DNA of 13,727 nucleotides from UBA6136 sp041158345 (lineage in GTDB: Bacteria > Pseudomonadota > Gammaproteobacteria > Methylococcales > Methylococcaceae). Both the position numbers and the translations under genes were made by a program. The stretch is from the NCBI GenBank assembly GCA_041158345.1, contig JBEBBO010000187.1, forward strand, positions 1 through 13,727. Direction: 5' to 3'. The notes under the pieces are model-generated. The model was not told the DNA's origin. It made no database searches and saw nothing but the letters and a program-made list of their open reading frames with translations. Of the stretch, positions 1 to 7,193 are shown piece after piece. The first letter of the stretch is position 1; every line of letters begins with the position of its first letter.

Positions 1-1521
1 GCCAATATTTGCGGCCTGACTGGACCGATTCTGCTGGGTGCCGCGGCCAAGCCCGCCCCCGGATGAGCCAAATCCGCCACCAGAGGATCCAAACCCACCG
101 CCGGACGATCCAAAGCCTCCACCCGAAGAGCCTGAAGAGCCGAAACCGCCTGAACTGCTCGAGCCGTCATAGCCGCCGGATGTCGAGCCGCCGCCAAAAC
201 CACTGGAGCCAGAACCGGTGGCAGAATCCGCACCGTAATTTGGACCCATCGTGGAGCCCATGCTACCGCCAGAGGACCCTGTTCCAAGATCGCCTGAGGT
301 GCTACTGCCAAGATCGCCTGCTGAGTTCGTAAAGCCGCTGCCACCACTACCCGGTGTGCTTGAGCTGCTCGCGCCAATGTTGCTGTTCTGGAATCCGGGC
401 CGCAGCGAAGCATTGCTGCCTGAGCCGGACCGACCGCCAAAGATATTGGTCAGGGTTCTTGCAAGATCAATGGCGTCAACGTTCTGCAGTCGATAGACGT
501 GGATGCTGCCCATGCGGTTCGGGCTATAGCGATCCAGTCGGCCAACCCAACTCGCGATTTCTTCAAGGTATCGGGGTTGCGGCGTGATGGCGAGGATCGA
601 GTTCAATCGATCGATCGGCAAAATTCTCACGAGTCCTGCGAGAGGCCCTTTATTGGTGTCGCCGATGATCTTTTGAATTTCGGTCGCGATAAGTGCGGGT
701 TCCACATTGGTCAGAGGGTAAATTCCAACCGACATGCCGCTCATGAAATCAACGTCAAAGAGTTGAACCGTGTCGAGCACGGTCCTCAACTCTTCGGAGG
801 ATCCAGCAAGCCAGAGCATATTGCGGGTCGTATCCACTCGAATGATCGACTTGGGTGGCATCAAAGGCTCAAGAATCTTCTGCATCTCTTGCGCGCCAAC
901 GTAACGCAGGGGAACGATGCGGAGCTGGAAGCCGGGTGGAATGCGTTGTCCGGGCGCCCCGACCTTGGCCCCGGGGGCACCGACAATCCCGCCGGCTTCA
1001 GGTTCGATTCGGTACATGTCGTTGTCCTTGATCAGGACAGCACCATTGAGTCGGAGTAGCGTTTCAAGCGTTGGGATCAGCTCTTCCTCGGCCAGCGCTC
1101 GGGTGGTTTGCAGGGTGACTCGGCCTGAAACTTTTGGGCTGATGATGTAGTTGATCTTGAGCGTTTCATCCAAGATGGTTTTCGCGACTTCATTGAGGTC
1201 CGCATCATCAAAGTTGAGCGTGTACTTTCCCTCTTTCCTGGCCGCAGCCACCTCGGGTGAGGCTTTTCCCAATTTATTGTTGCCATCACCCAGTAGGCTG
1301 TTTTTGGCAGGAAAATACTCCGGCTGCTTGTGTTCTCGGGCTTTCAGCGGCTCGCTTTGGATGGGGCGATTACTGAGTGCGTCACGATTAATCGGTTCAA
1401 TCTTGAGGTTGGATGGAACCGGTGTCCTTTTGATGGACTCCGGTGCCAACGCTTCACAACCTCCGAGAAGGAGCGTCATTGAGAGCGAGAGAATTACGAG
1501 GCGAGGATTGATGTTCGACAT
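1..1521 (-). CDS. gspD: Type II secretion secretin GspD, lipoprotein (3' part missing)
   Basis: Outer-membrane channel of the T2SS; 507 N-terminal codons are visible and the gene continues beyond base 1. The ATG at 1521 opens a lipoprotein signal peptide with a lipobox ending LGGC at Cys22, so the protein should be lipid-anchored and may reach the outer membrane without a pilotin, as reported for Xanthomonas XpsD. After a polar linker of about 75 residues come N0 (about 100-173, starting YTLNFDDADLNEV), N1 (about 198-258), N2 (about 263-332) and the start of N3 (from about 339, HVYRLQNVDAIDLARTL). N3 is interrupted by a Gly/Ser-rich insert at about 362-492. The secretin barrel domain lies outside the window. 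No clear Shine-Dalgarno sequence precedes the start. It is the last visible gene of the operon, 93 bases after the GspC/N-like gene. The family call is firm; I infer that the gene is intact beyond the edge. Confidence 0.95.
   Translation of the reverse strand, partial: MSNINPRLVILSLSMTLLLGGCEALAPESIKRTPVPSNLKIEPINRDALSNRPIQSEPLKAREHKQPEYFPAKNSLLGDGNNKLGKASPEVAAARKEGKYTLNFDDADLNEVAKTILDETLKINYIISPKVSGRVTLQTTRALAEEELIPTLETLLRLNGAVLIKDNDMYRIEPEAGGIVGAPGAKVGAPGQRIPPGFQLRIVPLRYVGAQEMQKILEPLMPPKSIIRVDTTRNMLWLAGSSEELRTVLDTVQLFDVDFMSGMSVGIYPLTNVEPALIATEIQKIIGDTNKGPLAGLVRILPIDRLNSILAITPQPRYLEEIASWVGRLDRYSPNRMGSIHVYRLQNVDAIDLARTLTNIFGGRSGSGSNASLRPGFQNSNIGASSSSTPGSGGSGFTNSAGDLGSSTSGDLGTGSSGGSMGSTMGPNYGADSATGSGSSGFGGGSTSGGYDGSSSSGGFGSSGSSGGGFGSSGGGFGSSGGGFGSSGGGLGRGTQQNRSSQAANIG
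47..130 (-). repeat. Four tandem 21-bp units within gspD coding Gly/Phe/Ser repeats
   Basis: Four consecutive imperfect 21-base units (47-67, 68-88, 89-109, 110-130), each beginning CCAA on the plus strand. On the minus strand they encode a repeated GFGSSGG-like heptapeptide (one unit has Leu for Phe). Base differences are mostly at third positions, so the peptide is better conserved than the DNA. Degenerate Gly/Ser-rich sequence continues to about base 438. Confidence 0.85.
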
Positions 1522-1614
1522 GGAAATCATCTGGATGCTGAGTCCTAAATCTTAGCGCATCGTCTTGAGGCGATGACACTTTTCGGTTGTTGCGCCCAAT
1601 CCCAGGGGTACGGC
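1522..1614 (-). other. Spacer between the GspC/N-like gene and gspD, with small hairpin
   Basis: Non-coding gap of 93 bases inside the operon. It holds a short inverted repeat at 1558-1575 (CATCGTC, loop TTGA, GGCGATG). The stem is 7 bp with a G-U pair if read from the plus strand, but has a C-A mismatch in the minus-strand transcript. No T-run follows, so it does not look like an intrinsic terminator. It could be a processing or mRNA-stability element, or chance. Confidence 0.3.
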
Positions 1615-2346
1615 TTAATTTTCTTCGACGACATCTTCTGGCGATTGATGAGCGTCTTCCTGCGACTGCGACTGGCCTCCCGAATTTGTGCGAGGCTGCT
1701 GGATAGGTTGTTGTCCGGCGGGCTCTCCGTTTTGTTGGCCCTGCGCGTTCTGTGAATGGGGTTGACGACGTTGGGTCGGCTCATTTTCCTGCGGTGTTTC
1801 TTGCTGCGCTGGCGGTGATTTGTCCCCCGCCGTTTTGGCGCGCTTCTTGGTGAGACCGATGTCCTGTTTCAGTCCGCCTTGTTCGAGGAAGAGACGATCA
1901 TTCCGAATTTCCGTGACTTCCCAGCCGTCGATCGCCTCTTTGAGGCGAAGGCGCCGATACTTTCCCTTGGCCTCTGCGATAAGCGCTAGCCGTCCTTTTG
2001 GGGATTCGATGACACCCATGAGTTGGAAAGAGACGGGTGCCGGCGGCTCTGATCTCGGCGGAGGGCCGGGCGGAGGTGGGGGGCTTGGTCTGCGCGTTTC
2101 CATGAACAATGGCCGCTCTACCGTTTCAGAAAAATCACTCACCGGCGGGAGCGCAAGCCCTTCGAGAGAGACAGCCGCGCCGAGAGTTTCAGGGTTCGGC
2201 CCACGGGATGTCCTCTTCTCTTGGGCGAGACTGTGACGAAAGGCGAACCATTCGATCAAGATGATGATGATCAGCAGCAAAAGTCCCGCACCCAGCCCGA
2301 TGGGGACAGTGTAGGGTTTAAGGCGAGGATCGAGCTCAAATTTCAT
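1615..2346 (-). CDS. GspC/XpsN-like T2SS inner-membrane protein
   Basis: Probable T2SS protein linking the inner-membrane platform to the secretin. The ATG at 2346 lies two bases after the gspM stop; a TTG at 2352 would overlap that stop. From this ATG (243 aa): short cytoplasmic start, one membrane helix at about 15-35, the FSETVERPLF motif typical of GspC/GspN-type proteins (about 71-81), a Pro-run (about 87-104), then a compact beta-rich stretch (about 105-166, beginning PVSFQLMGVIESPKGRLALI) resembling the GspC homology region that contacts secretin N0. No PDZ or coiled-coil domain follows. Instead about 77 residues rich in Gln, Pro, Glu and Asn form a probably disordered periplasmic tail. 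Its place between gspM and gspD matches xpsN in Xanthomonas. The family assignment is by context plus motif; the name gspC or gspN is a matter of convention. Confidence 0.8.
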   Translation of the reverse strand: MKFELDPRLKPYTVPIGLGAGLLLLIIIILIEWFAFRHSLAQEKRTSRGPNPETLGAAVSLEGLALPPVSDFSETVERPLFMETRRPSPPPPPGPPPRSEPPAPVSFQLMGVIESPKGRLALIAEAKGKYRRLRLKEAIDGWEVTEIRNDRLFLEQGGLKQDIGLTKKRAKTAGDKSPPAQQETPQENEPTQRRQPHSQNAQGQQNGEPAGQQPIQQPRTNSGGQSQSQEDAHQSPEDVVEEN

Positions 2347-2348
2347 GG

Positions 2349-3011
2349 TCAAGGCGCCTGCATATAGCCGATGACATCGAAATCGATGCTCAACTTGTCT
2401 TCAGGTCCGCTCCCCTTCTCTCGAGGGTTCCCGGGAACTCGAATCGGTCGAATATTAAGGTTATCGATAAAAAGGGCAGGTTTGCCGGATTCAAACGCGT
2501 GAAGGACACTCCGAAGGATCGGCGTGCTGCCATTGATTCTAACCTTGACCCCCACGCGAACCACGTTCTCCTCGTTTTTTTCAGGAATGACCTGAGTACT
2601 GGAGAGTTCGCCACCGGCCTCGCCAACGACTTGTTTGATTCGCGTCTGAAGGTCTGCGCTAGCCAAGGCTGCCGTAGTGGTCGGAAGAAGCGTCTCGTTG
2701 GAACTGCTCAGCGCCTTTATATTCTCCAACCGTTGATTTAAAGGCTCTCTGAGCGACAGGATTTGTTTAACTTGACGGAGTTTAAATCGCTGACGATCTA
2801 GGGTATCCCGGTACTCGGATTCGAGACTGATCAGGGGATAGATGAGCAGCATGAATAAGAAGATTAACGCTGCGACAAGCAATGCGACAGCGCTTAATCG
2901 ACTGGTGTTGACTTCAACGGGCTGTTGAAGCTTTTCAATGAGCTTCTTCAGAAAACCTCCCGTTGACGACGTCAAAAGCAATTTGGAAGCGTTCCAGATT
3001 GTTGCCGGCAT
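2349..3011 (-). CDS. gspM: Type II secretion protein GspM (subtype b)
   Basis: Inner-membrane platform protein that pairs with GspL. Layout (numbered from ATG 3011, 220 aa): short cytoplasmic segment, one membrane helix (about 39-61), a coiled-coil-prone linker (62-105), then a periplasmic ferredoxin-like domain. That domain has the pattern ALASADLQTRIKQVV...GGELSSTQVIP of subtype-b GspM (Pfam T2SSM_b type), ending in SIDFDVIGY. The start is uncertain: ATG 3011 gives a 77-base overlap with gspL, which is long. TTG codons lie at 2981 and 2975. A CTG at 2951 is preceded by GGGAGG and would give a 19-residue cytoplasmic leader, the usual size for this family. The true protein may therefore begin inside the interval given. 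Confidence 0.87.
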   Translation of the reverse strand: MPATIWNASKLLLTSSTGGFLKKLIEKLQQPVEVNTSRLSAVALLVAALIFLFMLLIYPLISLESEYRDTLDRQRFKLRQVKQILSLREPLNQRLENIKALSSSNETLLPTTTAALASADLQTRIKQVVGEAGGELSSTQVIPEKNEENVVRVGVKVRINGSTPILRSVLHAFESGKPALFIDNLNIRPIRVPGNPREKGSGPEDKLSIDFDVIGYMQAP

Positions 3012-4032
3012 CCTTGGTCACTGGCGAAACGAAACTCACGTCTTTGAAATGTCGTGAGCCCTCGATTTGCTTGAGGAGGACTGAAGCTGAGGGGGATTGA
3101 CCCTGGATCACAACACGGTGATTGGCGTATTGAAGTCCGTTGAGCCACGTGTCATCCGGGATCACTCGGGTGAGTTCATCCATGGCATCGACCAAAATCG
3201 GTTCTGAGCGTTTCTTTTCCTGCAGGAATTGCGCTTGATGCAATAGCTTTTCGGCTTGCTCTCGCATGTCCTCGACTTCTTTAGCTGCCTTGGTGGTCCT
3301 TTTGAGTTCAGCTTGAACCTTCATGGCTTCTGTTCGAGTCATCCAGACCGGTAGGACCAGGATCAGAATCAGGATCGCGAGAATGGCGCTGCTCAGTCCG
3401 ATATTCAGCATTTCGACCAGCTTGTCGCCCTGCGGCTTGAATCTCTCGGGGATAAGGTTGTATTCGTTCGTCTTGGTTTCACCTTCCAGATGAACGTTAA
3501 TCGGATGCCATCCTGCACGTGACAGGGTATCCAGCGCGTTTTCCAGAAAGTCTCGAGGGGCAAGGATGAGTTCAACCAGTATTTGCCGGGTAGCCTTCGT
3601 CCGGCTGAGGACCCGCGTCGCAAATGAGACCTGGTCCTGGGTAAAGGGCGTCAGTCGATCCATCTCGAGGGCAATGACTTGCGCCAAGTTTTCCTCGGCG
3701 GCCATCGGGAGTTTGAACTGGCGCCTAAGTCCCTGCCCTTTGATCAGTCGAAGCGCAATCTTGGTTTCAGCAAGGTCAGGGTGCTCAGCAATGAATTCAG
3801 CAAAATGTCCAGGACCCAAATCATTGAGGGCTATACGTTTTATTTCTGACTCTTGAGCGCCTTGGATCCGTCGGATGACCCACTGATCTTGATCGAGGGT
3901 CAGCACCAAGAGCTCCTGGCCTCGCGTCAGGAGTTTCAAGGCCCGATCGGGAATGATCTGGGTGATTTCGGATAGCCACCAGCGCCAGAATTTCTGGATC
4001 TGTGCTTCGATGGGGGCGTCAAAATCAATCAT
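2935..4032 (-). CDS. gspL: Type II secretion protein GspL
   Basis: Inner-membrane platform protein that couples the GspE ATPase to the periplasmic parts (365 aa). The N-terminal cytoplasmic half (about 25-195) is the PilM/actin-like region, with the ALEMDRLTPF motif at 121-130 and a YNLIPERFKP stretch (191-200) like that preceding the helix in PilN-type proteins. A membrane helix spans about 211-230, followed by a charged coiled coil (about 235-275) and a PilN-like periplasmic domain (about 280-355, DELTRVIPDDTWLNGL). The organisation therefore matches XpsL-type GspL: PilM-like plus PilN-like in one chain. The ATG at 4032 lies 32 bases after gspK, in a GC-rich gap that includes the palindrome GGGGCCCC and no good Shine-Dalgarno sequence. 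The 3' end overlaps the gspM frame. Confidence 0.9.
   Translation of the reverse strand: MIDFDAPIEAQIQKFWRWWLSEITQIIPDRALKLLTRGQELLVLTLDQDQWVIRRIQGAQESEIKRIALNDLGPGHFAEFIAEHPDLAETKIALRLIKGQGLRRQFKLPMAAEENLAQVIALEMDRLTPFTQDQVSFATRVLSRTKATRQILVELILAPRDFLENALDTLSRAGWHPINVHLEGETKTNEYNLIPERFKPQGDKLVEMLNIGLSSAILAILILILVLPVWMTRTEAMKVQAELKRTTKAAKEVEDMREQAEKLLHQAQFLQEKKRSEPILVDAMDELTRVIPDDTWLNGLQYANHRVVIQGQSPSASVLLKQIEGSRHFKDVSFVSPVTKDAGNNLERFQIAFDVVNGRFSEEAH
2956..2961 (-). promoter_or_regulatory. Candidate ribosome binding site for an internal CTG start of gspM
   Basis: GGGAGG on the minus strand, four bases before CTG at 2951-2949, in frame with gspM and inside the end of gspL. It is among the better Shine-Dalgarno matches in the operon, but the spacing is short and CTG is a rare start. 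Confidence 0.35.
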
Positions 4033-4064
4033 GGTGAGTGGGGGTGCTATGAGGGGCCCCGGGG

Positions 4065-4967
4065 CTAGATCTCTTCACGGGATGTTGAGCGCTGATGGTA
4101 GGGTCGCCACCGCAGTATGGTGAAAGGTAAGTTTCCCGCCATCGCTCCGCGACGGACATTCGCAATGATTCCAAAATGTTGGTCACCATCAATCACGACT
4201 TCGGCCATGATGCTATAGGAGACGCCTGCTGCCTGAGTAAAGTTGATGCCTTGGACGGGCGGGAGATTGACGGGAAGGTTCTGAAGCCGCTGTTGCATTA
4301 TGGCTTGGACCGCCGCCGGGTCGCCGCCGGTCAGGGCAAAAAGCATCTCCCGTGGAGCTTTCGATGGATCAAGTCCGTCTATCCCTGAGTATAACGTAAA
4401 CCATGACTGCATTCTTTTGAACAGTTCAGGCTTGATGCCCATCACACCCTGTACCTCATCCATGACAAGGAATTGCCTGTTTTGTGGAAGCGCATTCATT
4501 CGCCGCGCTTCATATTCGGGTGCCTCGGCGCCGCTGGGGCGCTTGATGTCATCCGCATCACGCCAGTCCAAAACGGCATCCGTCAGTACATTAATCTGTT
4601 CTTCACCAAGCCCCATCAGCTTGAAGGCGGTTTTAAGAGTCGGCTCCTGAGCTACATTGAGGTCGATTTTCCCCCCCTCATCTTGAATGCGAACCCTGAC
4701 TGGCGTTCCTTTTGCATCCCAGAAATAAGGTCGTCCGTCACCTTGCCAGCGAAGCTTGGGATCCGGAATGTTGAGCATGAGCATGGCGTAGTAGATGGCG
4801 CCTTCGGCTAAGGCCATGGCCTGTGCCCGCTCATGGGCATGGCGAAGAACGGCAGATTCTCTCTGGGTGGAAAGCGCAAAGCTTCCAGCCATGATGGTCA
4901 TGAGGCTGACGACCCAGAGGACGATCACCAAGGCCATACCTTGCTCTCGCAAGCGGTAGGTCTGCAT
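4065..4967 (-). CDS. gspK: Type II secretion minor pseudopilin GspK
   Basis: Large minor pseudopilin (300 aa) expected at the tip of the pseudopilus with GspI and GspJ. The leader ends REQG at residue 10, before the hydrophobic helix MALVIVLWVVSLMTIMAG. As usual for GspK, the Glu at mature position 5 found in other pseudopilins is absent (Ile here). Family hallmarks are DEGGKIDLN (96-104) and AVLDWRDADD (131-140), followed by a helical domain with MDEVQGVMGI (169-178). The ATG at 4967 is well supported: GAGG (4977-4980) lies nine bases upstream, overlapping the end of gspJ. gspJ ends six bases before this start. Length is normal for the family. Confidence 0.94.
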   Translation of the reverse strand: MQTYRLREQGMALVIVLWVVSLMTIMAGSFALSTQRESAVLRHAHERAQAMALAEGAIYYAMLMLNIPDPKLRWQGDGRPYFWDAKGTPVRVRIQDEGGKIDLNVAQEPTLKTAFKLMGLGEEQINVLTDAVLDWRDADDIKRPSGAEAPEYEARRMNALPQNRQFLVMDEVQGVMGIKPELFKRMQSWFTLYSGIDGLDPSKAPREMLFALTGGDPAAVQAIMQQRLQNLPVNLPPVQGINFTQAAGVSYSIMAEVVIDGDQHFGIIANVRRGAMAGNLPFTILRWRPYHQRSTSREEI

Positions 4968-4973
4968 CTCGAA

Positions 4974-5633
4974 TTACCTCAATACCTGAGTTTTGGGTGC
5001 GATCAAAAGCATGGGCCATGAAGGCTCTCCAACGCGCCCCATATCAATGCGAATCATCAGCGGGAGTTGATAGTCGTGCCACGTATTCGTCCAACGTGGC
5101 TGCGGGACACCACCGGTCGTTTGGGTGTTTTGCTCCTGACTGATCCCGAAATAGCTCACCTGAAAGTGGGAGGCTTGATCGAGCAACACCACATCGTCGA
5201 TTGGCTGGGGCGGGGGGCGTTCGCTTTTCGGGTTTGACTGGAACGGGGTGATGGAAACCCGGATGGCTTGATTCCCTTCATCTCCCGTAAGGTAGACAAT
5301 GAAGCGATAGAGACCACCACCTTCCAATTGGTCAGGAAGGGCTGCGATGTAAGAAAAGGCGTTGCCGATTCCGTTAAGCGCGGGCTCCATTTCCCCTTTG
5401 GCATTGACCGCAGAAAGGGGGAGGAGAGTCGCAATGTGGCGTTTCAGAAAGTTCTGAATGACAAATTGACGGTTGGCTCTTTCAAGTCTGGCCTCGCCAG
5501 CCTCCCAACTTTGGGCGCCAATTCTTAGGCTTCCCGTCAGAATCAGCATCATGATTCCGAGAATGGCGGTGCCAATTAGAATTTCAATCAAAGTGAAGCC
5601 ATCCATGCGAGGATGGTGTGCTTTATTTTGCAT
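4974..5633 (-). CDS. gspJ: Type II secretion minor pseudopilin GspJ
   Basis: Minor pseudopilin (219 aa) of the tip complex. Its prepilin peptidase site is MDG|FTLIEILIGTAILGIM, with cleavage after Gly12 and Glu at mature position 5 (Glu17). The hydrophobic N-terminal helix is followed by SLRIGAQSWEAGEARLERANRQF and a beta-rich globular domain, as in GspJ. The ATG at 5633 shares one base with the gspI stop (TGATG), which suggests translational coupling. A Pro-rich stretch SERPPPQP occurs near the middle. Length is typical. Confidence 0.92.
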   Translation of the reverse strand: MQNKAHHPRMDGFTLIEILIGTAILGIMMLILTGSLRIGAQSWEAGEARLERANRQFVIQNFLKRHIATLLPLSAVNAKGEMEPALNGIGNAFSYIAALPDQLEGGGLYRFIVYLTGDEGNQAIRVSITPFQSNPKSERPPPQPIDDVVLLDQASHFQVSYFGISQEQNTQTTGGVPQPRWTNTWHDYQLPLMIRIDMGRVGEPSWPMLLIAPKTQVLR

Positions 5634-6082
5634 CAGAAGCTGCCTTGGCTCCGATCCATTACCAGCCGAAGTGATTGCATCGTGAATGCGCGAGGATCCT
5701 CCTCAGGACCCCATTCAACGGCTAGTTCGACCCAAAAAGGGAGAAAGCCCATGGAATTGTTCATCATGGGGGCTCCGGTTTGTGCGCCCATCAGTTGTGG
5801 GTTGATGGGGTAGGGCGTGACTGTCGCCGTCCATCGAAATCCGGTTTCCGTGGTGCCTTGGGTGACTCCGGGGTGCAGGGGTGTTTCCACGCCCAGTCCT
5901 GTCATCAAAGTTTCTGCGGTAATCACTGCGCGGTAGTAATCATCCGCGGTCTTAGTCAGTTGACCGCCACCCGCAAAGATTCGAAGCAGGACGCCGATCG
6001 AGAGAGATAGGATTGCGAATGCCACCAAGATTTCAAGCAGTGAGAATCCTCGATCATTACGATCGTTATTGATCCACGGCAT
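5633..6082 (-). CDS. gspI: Type II secretion minor pseudopilin GspI
   Basis: Small minor pseudopilin (149 aa from the chosen ATG) that with GspJ and GspK starts pseudopilus assembly. The processing site is RG|FSLLEILVAFAILSLSIGVLL, after Gly12, with Glu17 as mature residue 5. The C-terminal domain contains ETGFRWTATVTPYP and FWVELAVEWGPEED, the strand pattern usual for GspI. The frame opens earlier with a GTG at 6106, but ATG 6082 gives a leader of normal size and a 17-base overlap with gspH instead of 41. No strong Shine-Dalgarno precedes either, so translation is probably coupled to gspH. Confidence 0.9.
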   Translation of the reverse strand: MPWINNDRNDRGFSLLEILVAFAILSLSIGVLLRIFAGGGQLTKTADDYYRAVITAETLMTGLGVETPLHPGVTQGTTETGFRWTATVTPYPINPQLMGAQTGAPMMNNSMGFLPFWVELAVEWGPEEDPRAFTMQSLRLVMDRSQGSF

Positions 6083-6593
6083 CCTTGTCGCCCAGTTTGA
6101 TTTCACCCGTCAGCCAATTGATGTCGATGACCAACGTTTGGTTTTGACCAATCAAGGTCACCCGTCCTCCGGTTGCTGAGCCATCGGGGAAAAAACGAAT
6201 ACGTCCAGTCCCCTCATCCAGCGTTTCTGTTGTAGTAGTAAACAGTCCCACATCTATGCTTTCTGGGATTTGATAAAGCTTTTTTCTTCCGCTGATCCGG
6301 TAGGTGTGAGCAATCGTGTTGACCTCAAAGAGGGCATCCTCGCCCTTAATCATGGCATAGCCACGGCAATGTCTCAGTGCCGAAACCACGTCCCTTGATG
6401 TGGCATGGAGCTTTGCTCGCTCAATGGCAGGAGCGAAATTTGGAACCAGGGTTGCAAGTACGATGGCGCTGATCGCAATGACAATCATCATTTCGATCAG
6501 AGTGAATCCCTGACGTTGAGGGCGCAAGCCAAGCGGGTTCTGGCTCAATCTAGTCCTTGGTCTGATGGGGGGCTCAATCTGTACTGAGGGCAC
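6066..6593 (-). CDS. gspH: Type II secretion minor pseudopilin GspH
   Basis: Minor pseudopilin (175 aa from GTG 6593) thought to sit between the tip complex and the GspG filament. The cleavage site is RQG|FTLIEMMIVIAISAIVLATLV, after Gly29, with Glu34 as mature residue 5. The following ERAKLHATSRDVVSALRHCRGYAM and the late IRFFPDGSATGGRV are the standard GspH pattern. The GTG start has GAGGGG nine bases upstream. It gives a rather long leader, and a TTG at 6548 preceded by AAGGA would give a leader of ordinary size (14 residues), so the start is open. It lies 59 bases after gspG. Confidence 0.9.
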   Translation of the reverse strand: MPSVQIEPPIRPRTRLSQNPLGLRPQRQGFTLIEMMIVIAISAIVLATLVPNFAPAIERAKLHATSRDVVSALRHCRGYAMIKGEDALFEVNTIAHTYRISGRKKLYQIPESIDVGLFTTTTETLDEGTGRIRFFPDGSATGGRVTLIGQNQTLVIDINWLTGEIKLGDKDAVDQ

Positions 6594-6602
6594 GCTCGGC
6601 GT

Positions 6603-6608
6603 CCCCTC
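6603..6608 (-). promoter_or_regulatory. Ribosome binding site supporting the GTG start of gspH
   Basis: GAGGGG on the minus strand, nine bases before the GTG at 6593. It is one of few clear Shine-Dalgarno matches in this operon and is the reason for preferring GTG 6593 over TTG 6548. Confidence 0.5.
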
Positions 6609-6652
6609 AGGTTTGAGCTACAGTGGTCTGACAATGGCTGGCTTTACTGCAA

Positions 6653-7102
6653 TTAATCCCAGCTATTCACGTCCTGATCTTCTCCTTCACCCCCTTCCGT
6701 GTTGTCGGCACCGAAGGTAAAGATGTCGAATTTACCGTGTTCACCTGGGGTGACGTAATGGTAGGGGTTGTTCCAAGGATCCGAGGGCATCTTCTTTTTC
6801 CGAAGGTAGGGTCCGTTCCAATATGCGGCGCTGGCCGGTTGCTCAATCAGGGCGCCAAGACCTTCCTCGCTGGAGGGATAGCGGCCAACATCGAGGCGGT
6901 ACATATCAAGCGCAGAGGAAAGTTCTTCAATTTGGAGTTTGGCCGTTTTGGTTTTTGATTCACCAAGATGCTTGATGACCTGAGGTCCAACCAGTCCAGC
7001 GAGTAGGCCAATAATGGCCAAAACGACCAGCAGTTCGATGAGGGTGAAACCCGCCGAAGTTCTCAGTGCGGCGCGAATATGGCGAATATTCTCTTTTTTC
7101 AT
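6653..7102 (-). CDS. gspG: Type II secretion major pseudopilin GspG
   Basis: Main subunit of the pseudopilus (149 aa). After an 18-residue basic leader comes the site SAG|FTLIELLVVLAIIGLLAGLV with Glu23 as mature residue 5. Family hallmarks follow: QIEELSSALDMYRLDVGRYPS, EGLGALIEQP, WNGPYLRKKKMPSDPWNNPYHY, and the acidic end FGADNTEGGEGEDQDVNSWD, the calcium-binding region in GspG proteins. The frame extends upstream to a GTG at 7216 overlapping gspF, but ATG 7102 (MKKENIRHIR) gives a normal leader and is preferred. No clear Shine-Dalgarno is seen. The 91-base gap after gspF is one of the two widest inside the operon. Confidence 0.95.
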   Translation of the reverse strand: MKKENIRHIRAALRTSAGFTLIELLVVLAIIGLLAGLVGPQVIKHLGESKTKTAKLQIEELSSALDMYRLDVGRYPSSEEGLGALIEQPASAAYWNGPYLRKKKMPSDPWNNPYHYVTPGEHGKFDIFTFGADNTEGGEGEDQDVNSWD

Positions 7103-7193
7103 GGTGTGATGTGCGTCAAGGGTCAATGGGCTCTCGTCCTTAAGGCTTGTAAGCATTTGGCCGGGAGGTCGGATTGAAGGGTGGCGTGGTCCA

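Noticed and set aside
251..1059. Plus-strand open frames opposite gspD (for example 499-1059)
   Set aside because: They mirror the coding strand of a well-supported secretin with continuous domains; their translations show no recognisable motif.
1558..1575. Hairpin before gspD as an intrinsic terminator
   Set aside because: Short stem with a mismatch in the relevant transcript and no following T-run; gspD would also be cut off from its operon.
4045..4070. GGGGCCCC palindromes between gspK and gspL as a regulatory site
   Set aside because: Short GC-rich self-complementary run with no T-tract or known operator pattern; probably incidental.
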